Below, in pieces: positions 26,467 through 35,461 of a stretch of DNA of 64,000 nt. The DNA lies in the NCBI GenBank assembly GCA_946184295.1, contig CAMHEZ010000002.1:1-64000 (forward strand). Reading direction: 5' to 3'. Both the position numbers and the translations under genes were made by a program. How positions within the stretch are numbered: the first letter of the stretch is position 1; each line of letters opens with the position of its first letter. The DNA is from an uncultured Clostridia bacterium. GTDB taxonomy: Bacteria > Bacillota > Clostridia > Oscillospirales > Acutalibacteraceae. The notes under the pieces are model-generated. The model worked only from the letters and a program-made list of their open reading frames with translations. It was not told the DNA's origin and made no database searches.

Positions 26467-28227
26467 CTATCTGTAGGCGTGTTTCGTCTTTTTCTTCAAG
26501 GCGATCAGACTGCCGATAATGCCGAATGAAAAGATGACGAGCCAAGTGTAAAAAATCAACATGCCGTCGCCTTCTCCGGTTTTGGGGGATGAATCGCCTT
26601 TACCCGGATCATCCGAATCACTGCCGCCGGACGCCGAAATAGTGAACGTATCTTGCAGCGTGCCATCCGTCATTTTGACGGTAAGCGTGTGTTTGCCTAT
26701 GCTCAGGGTTTTCAGATAACTCGGCAGGAGCGTGATCTTAATGCTGCCGGAAACCGCTGTGTAGTGAGTTTTCTCGGTAAGCAGGGTTCCGTCAACCGAC
26801 ACAGATACCAGATTGTTAATAATGGTCTCGCTGTCTCCCACCGTTTTTTTGACGACCACCGGCATTCCGCCGGTACTGCCCTGTTTCCAGCTCCATACGC
26901 TATCGGTGGTAAACCTGTAGTTGTTTGCGTCTGTATCATTGGAACTGTTGGTATTGTTGGTATTGTTGGTGCTGTTGGTGCTGTTGGTATTGTTGGTGCT
27001 GTTGGTATTGTTGGTGCTGTTGGTGTTGTTGGTGCTGTTGGTGTTGTTGGAACTGTTGGTGTTGCCAGTGGGGTCGGTGGTAGATGGAGTAGAGGGGCTA
27101 ACGGGGGTAGTCGCAGGCTGACTATCTGTGTAGGTATCATCACCAACGGTAACAGAAGCCAGATTATTTCCTTCATTGTCAGGATCTGCCGTTACCGTAG
27201 CGGTTTTGTTCTCTCCTTTTATCCCGTACTCATCATCACTATTGGGATCGTAGCTGTAAATTATCACAGATGCCTCCGTGTGATCCTCATTCCATGTCCA
27301 CTTGGGATCGGGAATGAAAGTGGCATACACCTGATATTTAGCGTTCTCCATGAGGGTGATTTGTACCTGATTTCCATTGACCCTTGCCATGGCACATGTC
27401 TTTTCGATTTTGTTTCCGTCGCGGTCTTCAATAGAGATATCTTTATCAGTGTTCTCTATTTTAGATTTCTTTTTTCCCTTTGTCCAAACAACCTGACTGT
27501 AGCCAGTTTTTGGGGTGGCGGTTATAGTGTAAACCGGACCCGGATCAAATACATAAAATGTAGCCACCGTACCATTCTCCGGATGATCCTCAGAACCATT
27601 CTCAATGATATGACCCTCATTGTCCTTCACAACGACCGTACCGCCTTCTTCATTGCAACCGTAATTACAGCCGTAACACGTTACAGGACTGTGAGCAGCA
27701 ACATCTTTGCCCTCATGGTCAATGTCAGCGGCAAAGACAGCGCCTTTATTGAGAAAAATATTAAAAGACGCATTAGCAAGACTCGCTACACTCAATCTAT
27801 CAAACGATCCTGTAATCTTACCGTACAAATTCAATGTGGCACCGCCGTAAACTTGTATCTCGCTATCATCGTTATGACCTGAGTCATTCATCATGGCTAT
27901 ACTCGCATTTTTATTGATATTCAGGGTTGTACCGACATTAACATTTATCTGGGTCACAGCAGGATACGTATCGTCAATATCCGTTGTTAAGTTAACGATA
28001 CTGGATGATATTGTAGTAGCATTGTTAACCGCCCCATGCACCACCGCTAAATGCTCATCGGAATAGCGGTGCAGCAGCGGCGCCGCGCATACCGTCAGCA
28101 CCAGCAAGGCGCAGACAAATCGGAGAAGCAGTCCCGGTCGGGACGGGGCATCACGCTTGTCCGGGGGGGGGACAGCATGTCCCATTTCACGCTTCAGATC
28201 TTCTGTTTTTCTGTACTTTTTATTCAT
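26467..28227 (-). CDS. Sortase-type surface protein with Asn/Thr/Ser linker and X2-like domain
   Basis: 586 residues. A short basic cytoplasmic start and membrane/signal segment (33-52) lead to a beta-rich region (about 60-390) that includes a CYGCNYGCN patch and a WTWNEDHTEAS unit. A low-complexity linker of NTNSTN repeats follows (about 400-440). Then comes a domain resembling the X2 Ig-like module of cell-surface enzymes (VSVSVDGTLLTEKTHYTAVSGSIKITLLPSYLKTLSIG). The C terminus is SPKTG (547-551), hydrophobic helix and KKKTK tail, a sorting signal of the kind common in Clostridia. GGAGG is nine bases before the start. Ligand unknown. No sortase gene is in the window. Confidence 0.88.
   Translation of the reverse strand: MNKKYRKTEDLKREMGHAVPPPDKRDAPSRPGLLLRFVCALLVLTVCAAPLLHRYSDEHLAVVHGAVNNATTISSSIVNLTTDIDDTYPAVTQINVNVGTTLNINKNASIAMMNDSGHNDDSEIQVYGGATLNLYGKITGSFDRLSVASLANASFNIFLNKGAVFAADIDHEGKDVAAHSPVTCYGCNYGCNEEGGTVVVKDNEGHIIENGSEDHPENGTVATFYVFDPGPVYTITATPKTGYSQVVWTKGKKKSKIENTDKDISIEDRDGNKIEKTCAMARVNGNQVQITLMENAKYQVYATFIPDPKWTWNEDHTEASVIIYSYDPNSDDEYGIKGENKTATVTADPDNEGNNLASVTVGDDTYTDSQPATTPVSPSTPSTTDPTGNTNSSNNTNSTNNTNSTNNTNSTNNTNSTNSTNNTNNTNSSNDTDANNYRFTTDSVWSWKQGSTGGMPVVVKKTVGDSETIINNLVSVSVDGTLLTEKTHYTAVSGSIKITLLPSYLKTLSIGKHTLTVKMTDGTLQDTFTISASGGSDSDDPGKGDSSPKTGEGDGMLIFYTWLVIFSFGIIGSLIALKKKTKHAYR
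26939..27062. repeat. In-frame tandem repeat coding the Asn/Thr/Ser linker
   Basis: Short units of GTTGGT(A/G)(C/T)T type repeat about 13 times inside the surface protein gene. The unit length is a multiple of three, so copy-number change would keep the frame. Confidence 0.85.
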
Positions 28228-28305
28228 ATCCAAATACCTCCATCTCACTCAGAAATGTATTATCCGTTTCTATTGCCTATCGCAGAACTGGACTATTATA
28301 TCTTT

Positions 28306-28334
28306 ATTGTATCAAATTATTTTTTGTGTGTCAA
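28306..28334 (-). promoter_or_regulatory. Promoter of the surface protein gene
   Basis: Minus strand TTGACA, 17-nt spacer, TACAAT, about 80 nt before the start codon. Confidence 0.75.
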
Positions 28335-28518
28335 CAACAAAAGTGCATAAATTTTGTAAATATTTTGCATATTTTTTCTGCTGTAAAATAATTTTATGCA
28401 ATTACAAAAAGCTTTAAGGAAAATTGATGGTAAGTTTGGAAAAAGTAAAAAATCCCATCGGCATTCACCGACAGGATTTTCGCTTTGGAAAAGTAATACA
28501 AAAAAGATGCAACTTGGG

Positions 28519-28563
28519 TTAACATCAGCCTTATCCGAAAAATCGGGATAGGGCTGATGTTAA
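28519..28563. terminator. Strong hairpin in a gene-free stretch
   Basis: Twelve-bp arms TTAACATCAGCC / GGCTGATGTTAA extended by TATCC/GGATA, followed on the plus side by ATTTTTC. No gene ends nearby on the plus strand; on the minus strand it lies 185 nt beyond tRNA-Arg. The surrounding 28335-28740 stretch has no credible gene. Confidence 0.55.
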
Positions 28564-28637
28564 ATTTTTCATTTATCTGTTTTCAGTTGAATACTTTGTT
28601 AATTCCAGCGCGATTTATTTAGTGAATAATGAAAAAA

Positions 28638-28749
28638 AATAATGAATAGTGAATAATACAGAAACGCCACGGAGTACATCTCCTTGACATTATTCTTTAT
28701 TCATTATTCACTATTCATTATTCTCTGAGCCGCAACAGCGGCGTTTCTG
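28638..28749. repeat. Two interleaved inverted repeats beside tRNA-Arg
   Basis: A 20-nt AT-rich unit at 28638-28657 is inverted at 28703-28722, and CAGAAACGCC at 28659-28668 is inverted at 28740-28749, touching the tRNA CCA end. The pairs interleave rather than nest. No integrase gene is present. Confidence 0.6.
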
Positions 28750-28824
28750 GCGCGCTCGGAGGGATTCGAACCCGCGACCTTTTGATTCGTAGTCAAACAC
28801 TCTATCCAACTGAGCTACGAGCGC
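28748..28824 (-). tRNA. tRNA-Arg (anticodon ACG)
   Basis: 77 nt with encoded CCA. Acceptor GCGCTCG pairs with CGAGCGC; D arm GCTCAGTTGGATAGAG; anticodon loop CTACGAA between TTTGA and TCAAA; T loop TTCGAAT. The ACG anticodon is normally modified to ICG and reads CGU, CGC and CGA. Confidence 0.95.
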
Positions 28825-29025
28825 ATCTTTATATTTAACTTTCGAGCACTCTTTTTGAGTGCTCGCTCTCTTTTGAGTGCTAGAGTATTATAACATTGTC
28901 CAGCCGAAATGTCAAGTATTTTTTTATTTTATTTTTCGATTTTATTTTCAAAAAACACTTGACATTTTGCAAAAGATGTTGTATATTAATTAAGCGCTTT
29001 TTGAGCGCTAACTTGATAACGGTAC

Positions 29026-29117
29026 GGAGAAGTCGCGTAGCTGGTCGAGCGCGCACGATTGGAAATCGTGTAATCGTTAAAAGCGGTTCGAGGGTTCGAA
29101 TCCCTCCTTCTCCGCCA
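29026..29117 (+). tRNA. tRNA-Ser (anticodon GGA)
   Basis: 92 nt with encoded CCA and the long variable arm typical of serine tRNA. Acceptor GGAGAAG pairs with CTTCTCC; anticodon loop TTGGAAA between CACGA and TCGTG; T loop TTCGAAT. Confidence 0.95.
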
Positions 29118-29121
29118 AACA

Positions 29122-29148
29122 AAACCTTTCGTTATTTACGAAAGGTTT
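29122..29148 (+). terminator. Terminator after tRNA-Ser
   Basis: Stem AAACCTTTCG / CGAAAGGTTT with a seven-nt loop, then TTCTCTTTTCC. Confidence 0.85.
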
Positions 29149-29199
29149 TTCTCTTTTCCTCGCCCAAATTTTCTTTCGATCAGGAGGTTTTTCCGGTTT

Positions 29200-29427
29200 A
29201 TGAAACTGCCGTTTTTCCGCGCGGGACAATCCGACACACCCGCCTTTGATCCGGCTCGCTGCACGCCGGTGATCCGATGCAGCATTTGTACCGGCGAACA
29301 GGTCGCCGGTTTCCGCGAAAACGCCACCGGAAAAATACATGACGTCGCCTTGATTCGCGGCGAGCAGGATTTGCAGGCTTTCCGCAAACAGTACGGCATC
29401 ACCGGCCCCATCGAAAAGGTATATTGA
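29200..29427 (+). CDS. Conserved small CxxC protein of unknown function
   Basis: 75 residues. Two Cys-containing segments, RCTPVIRCSICTGEQVAGF, look like a metal or redox site (Cys21, 27 and 30). The rest (KIHDVALIRGEQDLQAFRKQYGI) is amphipathic. I recall similar short proteins in related Clostridia but no proven function. AGGAGG lies 12 bases before the ATG. It sits between tRNA-Ser and the convergent V-ATPase operon. Confidence 0.8.
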   Translation: MKLPFFRAGQSDTPAFDPARCTPVIRCSICTGEQVAGFRENATGKIHDVALIRGEQDLQAFRKQYGITGPIEKVY

Positions 29428-29442
29428 ATCTTCAAATCAACC

Positions 29443-29491
29443 AAAAAACACAGTACACCGACGGTGATGCACCGGGGCGTACTGTGTTTTT
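29443..29491. terminator. Terminator of the V-ATPase operon (bidirectional)
   Basis: Perfect 13-bp stem AAAAACACAGTAC / GTACTGTGTTTTT with a GC-rich loop, between the small CxxC gene and atpD. Confidence 0.9.
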
Positions 29492-29520
29492 ATTGTATTG
29501 CTTCACAGATCGCAAAACGA

Positions 29521-30135
29521 TCAGTTCTTGTTTTTCTGCGCCTTGATGACCTTCAGGCGGCTGAATTCCTCTCTGTCCTTTTCGTCCAGCGCGTCGGTGA
29601 TATACTTGACGGTCTGCTCAAACTTGGGAATCATAATGTTCCGCAGCGCGTTGGCACGCTTCTGGGTCTTTTTAATCGCGTCGGCCAGACGATAAACGCA
29701 GTTTTCCACCTCGGCCAGCACAGCGGTCAGGCGTTTGACCTCCTGAAATTTCAGATAGGCTTCGTCAATCATGGAATTGGACGTATACATACCGAAGGGA
29801 ATGGTGAGCGGGGTTTCCTTCAATTTCACCGTGGGAATTTCCACGCCCATCACCGAACGGTAGTCGATGGTCAGTCCGTTATCCACCGGCACGGCTTCGG
29901 CCAGCGGTTCGCAGAGGCCGAACACGATATTCGCCCGCTGCAAGGCGATGTACGCCTCGGAGTAATTGCTGTCGATCTCGCCCTGAATGGTGGCCGCCTT
30001 GTCCATCAGCGTCATCATCTCGCGAACGAGAATATTTCTCTTGCGGTCGAGAAGGTCATAGCCAACCCTCGCCAGTTCCAGCGATTTCTTGGTAGCAATC
30101 AAATTGCCCTTGGTAGGGACGGTATTCACTGCCAC
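29521..30135 (-). CDS. atpD: V-type ATPase subunit D (central stalk)
   Basis: 204 residues forming the long antiparallel coiled coil of the rotor shaft that turns inside the A3B3 head. Typical opening is TVPTKGNLIATKKSLELARVGYDLLDRKRNILVREMM, and the C-terminal helix is EVENCVYRLADAIKKTQKRANALRNI. A GTG start is used, ten bases after AAAGGA. It is the last gene of the operon, separated from atpB by repeat R5 and ended by a strong terminator. Confidence 0.96.
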   Translation of the reverse strand: MAVNTVPTKGNLIATKKSLELARVGYDLLDRKRNILVREMMTLMDKAATIQGEIDSNYSEAYIALQRANIVFGLCEPLAEAVPVDNGLTIDYRSVMGVEIPTVKLKETPLTIPFGMYTSNSMIDEAYLKFQEVKRLTAVLAEVENCVYRLADAIKKTQKRANALRNIMIPKFEQTVKYITDALDEKDREEFSRLKVIKAQKNKN

Positions 30136-30195
30136 ACGGCATCAATCCTTTCAACCAATCTTCATAAAAGCTAATTTTTTGGGTGAGGTGTCTAC

Positions 30196-30357
30196 GGATT
30201 CGCCCAACCCCGTTTGTAATCCGGGCTGGTTCCGCTCGGTCGGCTAAAGCCTCCCTCGTGGGGCTTTGCCCCACTCCCTAGTGGTGGCTCTGCCCCCACG
30301 CCCCTGCCAAGAGGTGCCAGCACCCCTTGGATTCCCCGCCGCATACGCGGCTAATAA
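30196..30357 (-). repeat. Interspersed 3'-end repeat, copy R5 (atpB/atpD gap)
   Basis: Sense strand minus, beginning three nt after the atpB stop. The first bases differ (TTAGCCGCGTATGCGGCGGGG), then the common CCAAGGGGTGCTGGCACCTC, GTGGGGCAAAGCCCCAC and GGCTTTAGCC hairpins follow, ending GGGCGAATCC. It lies inside the operon. Confidence 0.85.
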
Positions 30358-30360
30358 CCG

Positions 30361-31746
30361 CTACGCCTGCTTAGGCGGCTTGTAATACTTTTCGAGTGTT
30401 TCATTGTCCACTCTGTCGAGTTCCTCGCGCGGCAGTTCAGAAAGCAGTTCCCAGCCGAGATTCAGACTTTGCTCCATCGAACGCGCCTCGTTCTCGTTCT
30501 GCCGGATAAACTGATTTTCAAACCGCTTGCCGAAGGCGAGCAGCTTCTTGTCGCTGTCGGAAAGCTCTTCCTCGCCGATAACCGAAGCCAGCGAACGCGC
30601 GTCCTGCACCTTGGCGTAAGACGCAAAGAGCTGATTCGACAGCGCCGCATGGTCGGCGCGCGTGAAACCCTCGCCGATGCCGTCCTTCATCAGACGCGAC
30701 AGCGACGGCAGAATGGAGACCGGCGGGTAAATGCCCGAGCCGTCGAGTGCGCGATCCAGCACGATCTGCCCCTCGGTGATGTAGCCGGTCAAATCCGGCA
30801 CCGGGTGGGTGATGTCATCATTGGGCATGGTCAGAATCGGAATCTGCGTGACAGAACCCTTGTGGCCCTTAATCATGCCCGCGCGCTCATAGAGCGAGGC
30901 GAGGTCGGAATACAGATAGCCGGGGTAGCCTTTTCGACCGGGAATCTCGCCCTTGGAGGAAGAAAACTCACGGCACGCCTCCGCATAGGAGGTCATGTCG
31001 GTCATAATGACAAGAACGTGCATGTCGTGTTCAAACGCCAGATACTCGGCCGCCGTCAAGGCACAGCGCGGCGTGAGGATTCTCTCAATAATCGGGTCGT
31101 TGGCGAGGTTGAGGAACATCGTCACGCGCCCCAGCACGCCGGATTCCTCAAAGGAACGGCGGAAATAGTCGGCCACGTCATTCTTGACGCCCATCGCGGC
31201 AAAGACGATACAGAATTTCGCGTCCTCGTCGTTGGCAATCTTGGCCTGACGGACGATCTGGGCCGCCAGTTCGTTGTGCTTCATGCCGGAGCCGCTGAAA
31301 ATCGGCAGCTTCTGACCGCGAATCAGCGTAATCAGGGTGTCGATGGAGGAAATGCCGGTGCAGATGTAGTTCTGCGGATACACGCGGGAAACGGGGTTGA
31401 TAGGCGTGCCGTTGACATTCATGCGCTTTTGGGGGTAAATCTTGCCCAGACCGTCAATCGGGGTTCCCACGCCGCTGAAAATACGGCCCTGAATTTCGGG
31501 GGACAAATCCAGCTCCATCGGTCTGCCCTTCAAACGTGTGCGGGTATTTTGCAAGGAAATGCCTCTGGTACCCTCAAACACCTGAATCACCGCGCGATTG
31601 CCCTCAATCGCGACAATACGTCCGTGGCGCACCGCGCCGCCGTCAAGATGAATCTCCACGATTTCTTCAAAGGAAGGACTGTCCACGTCGTCCAGAACAA
31701 TCAGCGAACCGTTGATTTCCTTGACGCCAATATATTCATAAATCAT
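30361..31746 (-). CDS. atpB: V-type ATPase subunit B (non-catalytic head)
   Basis: 461 residues. Regulatory nucleotide-binding partner of subunit A in the A3B3 head. The P-loop region reads [19 protein letters not shown], without the GxxxxGKT consensus, as expected for [18 protein letters not shown] near the end is typical. The start is 22 nt after atpA, with GGAAGGG upstream. The coupling direction (ATP synthesis or hydrolysis) cannot be read from sequence. Confidence 0.97.
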   Translation of the reverse strand: MIYEYIGVKEINGSLIVLDDVDSPSFEEIVEIHLDGGAVRHGRIVAIEGNRAVIQVFEGTRGISLQNTRTRLKGRPMELDLSPEIQGRIFSGVGTPIDGLGKIYPQKRMNVNGTPINPVSRVYPQNYICTGISSIDTLITLIRGQKLPIFSGSGMKHNELAAQIVRQAKIANDEDAKFCIVFAAMGVKNDVADYFRRSFEESGVLGRVTMFLNLANDPIIERILTPRCALTAAEYLAFEHDMHVLVIMTDMTSYAEACREFSSSKGEIPGRKGYPGYLYSDLASLYERAGMIKGHKGSVTQIPILTMPNDDITHPVPDLTGYITEGQIVLDRALDGSGIYPPVSILPSLSRLMKDGIGEGFTRADHAALSNQLFASYAKVQDARSLASVIGEEELSDSDKKLLAFGKRFENQFIRQNENEARSMEQSLNLGWELLSELPREELDRVDNETLEKYYKPPKQA

Positions 31747-31768
31747 TGTCTCTTACTTCCCTTCCAAA

Positions 31769-33532
31769 TCATGATACTGCGAAGGAGTTCATCACATCGT
31801 CAATCTCACGGGTGTAGCCGTCAAGGATTTCCTCCTTGTCGTTAGGCACATCGTACTTGATACGCACGATCTTGTCAAACAACCCGCTGTCGGTGATCTT
31901 GGAGAGCGGCACGCCCTGCGCGATGGCATAAGCCGCTCTGTCGTACAGATGGAGCGTCGCCCGCATCATCTTGAGCTGCTTGGTCAGCGGCACATAGGTG
32001 TCGTCCTTGTGGAAGGCGTTCTGCTGGAGGAAGCCCACGCGAATCGCCTTGGTAATTTCAATAATCAGCTTCTGATCGTCGGGCAGTACATCGGAACCGA
32101 TCAGCTTGACAATTTCCATCAGGCCGGCTTCTTCTTGCAGCAGCGCGGCAAAACGTTCACGGCACCGCATGAAGTCCTCGCCCACGTTGTCGGCGTACCA
32201 TTTTTCGAGGTCGCCGGCGTACTCGCTGTAGCTGTCGAGCCAGTTGATGGCGGGATAATGCCGCGCGTAAGCCAGCGACTTATCCAGCGCCCAGAAACAG
32301 CGCGTAAAGCGCTTGGTATTCTGGGTGACAGGCTCGGAGAAGTCGGACCCCTGCGGCGACACCGCGCCGATGATGGTGACAGAGCCCTGCTGTCCGCAAA
32401 GCGACTCCACCAAACCCGCGCGCTCGTAAAATTCGGACAGGCGGGACGGCAGATAAGCCGGGAAACCTTCCTCGGCGGGCATTTCCTCCAGACGGCCGCT
32501 GATTTCGCGCAGCGCTTCCGCCCAGCGGGAAGTCGAATCCGCCATAATCGCCACATGATAGCCCATGTCGCGGTAATACTCGGCCAGCGTAATGCCGGTG
32601 TAAATCGAAGCCTCACGCGCCGCCACCGGCATATTGGAGGTGTTGGCAATGAGGCAGGTTCTGTCGGTCATGGGTCGGTTGGATTTCGGGTCGATCAGCG
32701 AGGAAAATTCCTCAAGCACCTGACTCATCTCATTGCCGCGCTCGCCGCAGCCCACATAGACGATAATATCCGCGTCGCACCACTTGGCGAGCTGATGCTG
32801 GGTCATAGTCTTGCCGGTACCGAAACCGCCCGGAATGGCCGCCGTGCCGCCCTTGGCAATCGGGAAGAGCGCGTCAATGACACGCTGGCCCGTAATCAGC
32901 GGAATGTTAGCATACAGTCTTTCCCGAATGGGTCTGGGGTGACGAATCGGCCATTTCTGGCAAAGCGACAGCTCGTGCAGCTTGCCCGCGTCGTCCTTCA
33001 AGGTGACAATCGTGTCGTTGACCTTGTATTTGCCGTCGGGAGCCACACTTTCCACCACGCCCGCCAAGTCGGGGCGTACCAGACAGCGATGCTCGATAAT
33101 CGACGTTTCAGGGCAGGTAGCATAGATCATGCCGCCCTCGAGACGGTCACCGGGCTTGACCCTGACAGTGATGTCCCACTCGCGTTCGATGTCCAGTGAC
33201 GGCACACTCGCGCCGCGGCTGATAAACGCGCTGCCGGACTGCTCTTCAATGTCCTTCAAGGGACGCTCGATGCCGTCGAAAATATTGTCCAGAATACCGG
33301 GGCCGAGCGTGGCCGACAGCAGGCCGCCTGTCGAATAGACCGGCGCGCCGGGCATCAACCCCGTGGTTTCTTCATACACCTGAATCGTCGTATATTCACT
33401 GGTCACGCCGATCACTTCACCCGCAAGGCGCTGCTCACCGACATAAACCATTTCCATCATGGTCAGATTCGTCTTGCCCTGAATGGTCACAACAGGGCCG
33501 TTGATGCCGTATATTTGATATGACTTTTCCAT
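31769..33532 (-). CDS. atpA: V-type ATPase catalytic subunit A
   Basis: 587 residues, the normal length. It binds and hydrolyses or makes ATP. The Walker A motif is GGFGTGKT (family usually GPFGSGKT), followed by CGERGNEM and the non-homologous bulge domain typical of A subunits ([22 protein letters not shown]). The start [15 protein letters not shown] has GGAGGAG nine bases upstream; six codons further upstream are unlikely. Lies 24 nt after atpE and 22 nt before atpB. Confidence 0.98.
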   Translation of the reverse strand: MEKSYQIYGINGPVVTIQGKTNLTMMEMVYVGEQRLAGEVIGVTSEYTTIQVYEETTGLMPGAPVYSTGGLLSATLGPGILDNIFDGIERPLKDIEEQSGSAFISRGASVPSLDIEREWDITVRVKPGDRLEGGMIYATCPETSIIEHRCLVRPDLAGVVESVAPDGKYKVNDTIVTLKDDAGKLHELSLCQKWPIRHPRPIRERLYANIPLITGQRVIDALFPIAKGGTAAIPGGFGTGKTMTQHQLAKWCDADIIVYVGCGERGNEMSQVLEEFSSLIDPKSNRPMTDRTCLIANTSNMPVAAREASIYTGITLAEYYRDMGYHVAIMADSTSRWAEALREISGRLEEMPAEEGFPAYLPSRLSEFYERAGLVESLCGQQGSVTIIGAVSPQGSDFSEPVTQNTKRFTRCFWALDKSLAYARHYPAINWLDSYSEYAGDLEKWYADNVGEDFMRCRERFAALLQEEAGLMEIVKLIGSDVLPDDQKLIIEITKAIRVGFLQQNAFHKDDTYVPLTKQLKMMRATLHLYDRAAYAIAQGVPLSKITDSGLFDKIVRIKYDVPNDKEEILDGYTREIDDVMNSFAVS

Positions 33533-33556
33533 GAAAGGCATCTCCTCCAAAGCAAA

Positions 33557-34168
33557 TTAATTGATACTCAAGCCGGCATTTGCGGCGAACCAATCGCGCT
33601 GCTGTTCCAGCGCCATGTCGAGCGTGACATTCACCACGCGACCGATGGCGGCATTCTCCGCGCGAAGGCCGCCCAGCGTGATGGTCTGGTCAATTTTGAC
33701 CGTGCAGTCGCCGAAGGCCGTTTTGATGAGAGGGGAACATTTCTTGTCGCGGTCGCGGATATAGATAATCGTCTCGCTCAGATGTTCCTCACCGCACCCG
33801 ATCAGCACCTTGCGCGCCTCGATGGCGGCCCTTCTCAGATAGGTTTTGTAAGCGTCGGTCTTGGTAAACTCTTCCAGCTTACCGGCAGCCTTGGCAAACA
33901 CCTCGTCCTCAATGGCGTTGCGCCGTGCCAGCAGCGCCTTTTTGCCCTGCAATTCCTTGTCGGCCAGTTCGCGGCTGATCATGCTGCGAATTTCGGCGGT
34001 CTTGCGCTGAATCGTACGATAGGATTCCTCGCGGTACTCACGCTCGGCCTTCTCCAATTCCACCGCATCCTGCGCCTCAATTTCCCGCATGATTTTGTCA
34101 TGCTGTTCGCGGGCATACTCGTTAATGGCGATCATAAACTTGCTGAGTTTTTCTTCCTGTGTCAACAT
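33557..34168 (-). CDS. atpE: V-type ATPase subunit E (peripheral stalk)
   Basis: 203 residues. The N-terminal half (about 1-105) is a charged helix rich in Glu, Arg and Lys; the C-terminal half is the globular part that binds the head (GGLRAENAAIGRVVNVTLDMALEQQRDWF). It pairs with the G/H-like subunit coded at the start of the operon. AAGGGG lies 12 bases before ATG. Confidence 0.94.
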   Translation of the reverse strand: MLTQEEKLSKFMIAINEYAREQHDKIMREIEAQDAVELEKAEREYREESYRTIQRKTAEIRSMISRELADKELQGKKALLARRNAIEDEVFAKAAGKLEEFTKTDAYKTYLRRAAIEARKVLIGCGEEHLSETIIYIRDRDKKCSPLIKTAFGDCTVKIDQTITLGGLRAENAAIGRVVNVTLDMALEQQRDWFAANAGLSIN

Positions 34169-34209
34169 GCTGGTATAACACCCCTTCTGTGATTAGGGTA
34201 AAATCAAAA

Positions 34210-34518
34210 TTAAATCTTCACACCGATAGCCTCGCGCACATAGCGGGAGATGGAATCCTTGGCGCGTCCGTTGCCGTGACGGTCGGGAATCTCCACAATG
34301 AGTGGGCGAGCGGTGCTGAGTTTGAGGTCATAAATCAGGTCGGGACACAGCGAAACCAGACGTTCGGTCATCAGAATGATGCCTACCGACTCGTCGGCCA
34401 TGGCCCTGCGAAGCTCGCTCTCAACCTCGTAGTCCTCGTGTACGACAACGCCATCAATGCCGGCCAGCCGAAGCCCTGTAGCCGTGTCAATATTGTCGCT
34501 GATGAGAAAAAATTTCAA
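34210..34518 (-). CDS. atpF: V-type ATPase subunit F
   Basis: 102 residues, the normal size. A CheY-like small rotor subunit that binds D. The TTG start gives MKFFLISDNIDTATGLRLAG, matching the family opening, and AAGGA lies 11 bases upstream. Continuing upstream to the ATG at 34581 would translate a hairpin and add 21 residues with no counterpart. It lies 40 nt before atpE, and two hairpins separate it from atpK. Confidence 0.92.
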   Translation of the reverse strand: MKFFLISDNIDTATGLRLAGIDGVVVHEDYEVESELRRAMADESVGIILMTERLVSLCPDLIYDLKLSTARPLIVEIPDRHGNGRAKDSISRYVREAIGVKI

Positions 34519-34537
34519 GCCAAACGCCGTCCTTTCC

Positions 34538-34666
34538 ATCGTAAATGACATCATCAAAAACGCTGCCGCCAATGGTGTCATTTACGATAAAAATGAGATT
34601 CCGGTTATCAAGCCTTTCATCTATGCGGCGCCGATTGTCTTTTGAAACAGCCGGTGCCGCATAGAT
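34538..34666 (-). promoter_or_regulatory. Two hairpins between atpK and atpF
   Basis: In transcript order: ATCTATGCGGC/GCCGCATAGAT (34656-34666 with 34619-34629), then ATCGTAAATGACA/TGTCATTTACGAT (34576-34588 with 34538-34550). Neither is followed by a U-tract. They may set atpK mRNA ends or stability, as K is needed in many more copies per complex than F. Confidence 0.6.
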
Positions 34667-34684
34667 CAGGCATTGCAACCGGGA

Positions 34685-35239
34685 TTAAAGTGCGCTCAGC
34701 AGGTCGGTAATGCTCGGCACCTTGCTCAGAATCATGATAGAGATGACCAGACCGTACAGTGCGATGGACTCGCCCAACGCCACGAAGATGATTGCCTTAC
34801 CGAATGCCTTGGGATCCTCGCTGGTCGCGCCGATAGCTGCCGGAGCCGCGGAAGCCACGGCGATACCACCGCCGATACCGCTCAGACTGGTGGAAAGCGC
34901 CGCCGCAATCAGGCCCATGCCGAGCGCGGTCGCCGCGCCGGAAGCCGCCGCTGCCGCGTCGCTTGTCGTTTCTGCCGTTGCGTCCTCAGCGGCTACCGTC
35001 TCGGTGGTTGCCACCGTGGTTGTGGTTGCCTTGGTAGCCTTGGTGGTCTTGGCTGCGTCGTCACCGGAGGCAAACGCCGCCATCGAGCCGAACACGCACA
35101 CGGCAAAGACCAGTGCGAGCGCGGCGAAGTTGACCTTGACGGCCTTGGCGCCGCTGCCGCTCTTCTTAAAGGTACAGGTTGCGATATAAGCTGCCGCCGC
35201 AACGGCGATCACGGGTGCGATATAAAGAATTGCGTTCAT
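34685..35239 (-). CDS. atpK: V-type ATPase subunit K (proteolipid) with extra hairpin and Thr/Ala linker
   Basis: 184 residues, longer than a simple proteolipid. Helices 1 (2-22) and 2 (38-57) are followed by a Thr/Ala/Glu-rich linker (58-99) and then the c-type hairpin: helix 3 (100-135, GIGGGIAVASAAPAAIG) and helix 4 (148-171) with the ion-carrying Glu157 in GESIALYGLVI. Only the second hairpin has the ion site. The Gln found in helix 3 of known sodium c-subunits is Gly here, which leans towards protons, but this is weak evidence. GGAGG lies eight bases before the start. Repeat R6 precedes it. Confidence 0.92.
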   Translation of the reverse strand: MNAILYIAPVIAVAAAAYIATCTFKKSGSGAKAVKVNFAALALVFAVCVFGSMAAFASGDDAAKTTKATKATTTTVATTETVAAEDATAETTSDAAAAASGAATALGMGLIAAALSTSLSGIGGGIAVASAAPAAIGATSEDPKAFGKAIIFVALGESIALYGLVISIMILSKVPSITDLLSAL

Positions 35240-35310
35240 GTTGTTTTCCTCCATAACATTCATCTAAAAAATTTACATATTACAACAGGCGGACGGAAGT
35301 GTTTCTGTAT

Positions 35311-35461
35311 GCGCCTGACTGCGTTAATTATCTCAGCGCGTGTGGCTCGGCAAGGCTATGCCTTGCCTTGTGGGGCTTTGCCCCACGCCCCAGTGGTGGC
35401 GCTGCCCCCACGCCCCTGCCAAGAGGTGCCAGCACCCCTTGGATTCCCACGCTTCGCTTTA
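35311..35461 (-). repeat. Interspersed 3'-end repeat, copy R6 (atpI/atpK gap)
   Basis: Sense strand minus; its first bases (TAAAGCGAAGCGTGGG) supply the atpI stop codon itself. It continues with CCAAGGGGTGCTGGCACC and GTGGGGCAAAGCCCCAC and ends near GTCAGGCGC. Second copy inside the V-ATPase operon. Confidence 0.85.

Noticed and set aside
26939-27062. Tandem repeats considered as a CRISPR-like array
   Set aside because: Units are short, in frame and code an Asn/Thr/Ser linker; there are no spacers and no cas genes.
28638-28749. Attachment site of an integrated element at tRNA-Arg
   Set aside because: The repeats are inverted rather than direct, and no integrase or foreign gene block is near.
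34487-34678. 63-codon minus-strand frame across the atpK/atpF hairpins
   Set aside because: Its sequence is explained by the two inverted repeats and it overlaps the atpF start in another frame.
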